A stretch of 15,730 nucleotides of DNA, taken from positions 1 through 15,730 of the forward strand of contig JBBAFB010000042.1 in assembly GCA_041655595.1 (NCBI GenBank), in the 5' to 3' direction. Both the position numbers and the translations under genes were made by a program. The notes beneath the pieces are model-generated. The model had not been told where the DNA came from. It searched no databases and saw only the letters and a program-made list of their open reading frames with translations. The DNA comes from JBBAFB01 sp041655595 (GTDB lineage: Bacteria; Bacillota; DULZ01). Shown here one piece after another: positions 15,146 through 15,730 of the stretch (position 1 is its first letter; each line of letters begins with the position of its first letter).

Positions 15146-15730
15146 ATGGGGCAAGATTATAAAAGTGGTTATGCACATTTCATGTTGAAAGAAATCATGG
15201 AGCAACCGGAAGTATTGGAAAGCATTTTCGATAGGGGAATATTATCCCCGGAAAAGGCCGTGTTAAACCAAGAATATCAGGATTTCGATTTTAGTTTTTT
15301 GCAAAGAATTATAACGGTGGGCTGCGGTACCGCCTATCATGCGGGCTTAGTCGGTAAACATTTTATTGAAAAAATAGCGAGAATACCTGTACATGCCGAG
15401 TTGGCATCCGAGTTTCGTTTTACAGATCCATTTATTGACCAAAACACCCTAATTATTGCAATCAGCCAGTCGGGTGAAACTGGGGACACATTGGCTGCAC
15501 TTAGGTTGGCGAGGGCCAGGGGTGGAAAGGTTTTGGCCATAACCAATGTGGAGGGCAGTAGCATTTCGAAGGAAGCGGATCATGTGCTTTATACCAGGGC
15601 AGGAAAAGAAGTCTCCATCGCATCTACCAAGGCTTATTTAGCCCAGTTGGCAGTTCTTTATCTGTTGGGTATTCAAATTGCTATTGATAGGGGAAACTTG
15701 GGGATAGCTGGAGCCTTTAGATATTTGTCA
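15146..15730 (+). CDS. GlmS-like sugar-phosphate isomerase lacking the glutaminase domain, 3' end outside window
   Basis: The visible 195 residues match the fructose-6-phosphate-binding isomerase (SIS) half of GlmS: GYAHFMLKEIMEQPE (residues 8-22), GCGTAYHAG (59-67), SQSGETGDT (107-115) and ASTKAY. The N-terminal Ntn glutaminase domain (MCGIVGYIG..., about 240 residues with catalytic Cys1) is missing. Counting from shared motifs, residue 1 corresponds to about residue 241 of E. coli GlmS, almost exactly the domain boundary. ATG 15146 has AAGGGGG (15133-15139) 6 bases upstream. A TAG at 15101-15103 blocks any in-frame extension and the preceding bases are ribozyme. It could be an ammonia-dependent glucosamine-6-phosphate synthase, a NagB-II/GlmD-like deaminase, or a product of deletion. 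The 3' part is not visible. Confidence 0.85.
   Translation, partial: MGQDYKSGYAHFMLKEIMEQPEVLESIFDRGILSPEKAVLNQEYQDFDFSFLQRIITVGCGTAYHAGLVGKHFIEKIARIPVHAELASEFRFTDPFIDQNTLIIAISQSGETGDTLAALRLARARGGKVLAITNVEGSSISKEADHVLYTRAGKEVSIASTKAYLAQLAVLYLLGIQIAIDRGNLGIAGAFRYLS

Noticed and set aside
1..15730. CRISPR arrays, insertion sequences, tRNA or rRNA genes
   Set aside because: No regularly spaced repeats, transposase frames, terminal inverted repeats or tRNA-like cloverleafs were noticed on reading through.

Overview
The window looks like a chromosomal segment of a low-to-mid GC, endospore-forming Firmicute. Reasons: strong AAGGAGG-type ribosome binding sites, many TTG starts, a YhcN/YlaJ-type sporulation lipoprotein behind a sigma-G-like promoter, a cdaA-cdaR-glmM cluster and a glmS ribozyme. 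A Desulfotomaculum-like member of the Peptococcaceae would fit, but that placement is inference from gene content and style only.

Region 1 (1-7195, + strand) is a tightly packed branched-chain amino acid operon: ilvB (5' end outside the window), leuA, leuC, leuD, leuB, cimA. Genes overlap or are separated by 2 to 23 bases. Acetolactate synthase, isopropylmalate synthase, isopropylmalate isomerase (LeuCD) and isopropylmalate dehydrogenase make the leucine precursors. CimA feeds pyruvate into 2-oxobutyrate, and hence isoleucine, probably borrowing LeuCD and LeuB. No ilvN or ilvC lies between ilvB and leuA. The IlvB shown is divergent at usually conserved active-site positions. The operon ends at a hairpin that is built to terminate in both directions.

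Region 2 (7200-11500) is accessory and mostly uncharacterised: a minus-strand YhcN/YlaJ-like lipoprotein with a good sigma-G promoter; a plus-strand 652-residue protein with degenerate winged-helix-like units and a long C-terminal coiled coil; and two overlapping minus-strand DUF881 membrane-anchored proteins, convergent with the 652-residue gene and divergent from cdaA.

Region 3 (11620-15730, + strand) is the c-di-AMP / amino-sugar block. A sigma-A promoter drives cdaA (diadenylate cyclase), cdaR (YbbR regulator) and glmM (phosphoglucosamine mutase). A 310-base gap then holds a recognisable glmS ribozyme, followed by a glmS-like gene running off the window end. That gene begins directly at the sugar-isomerase part. 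The N-terminal glutaminase domain (MCGIVGYIG...) is absent, and an in-frame stop upstream rules out an extension. A ribozyme-controlled, glutaminase-less GlmS is the most unusual thing in the window.
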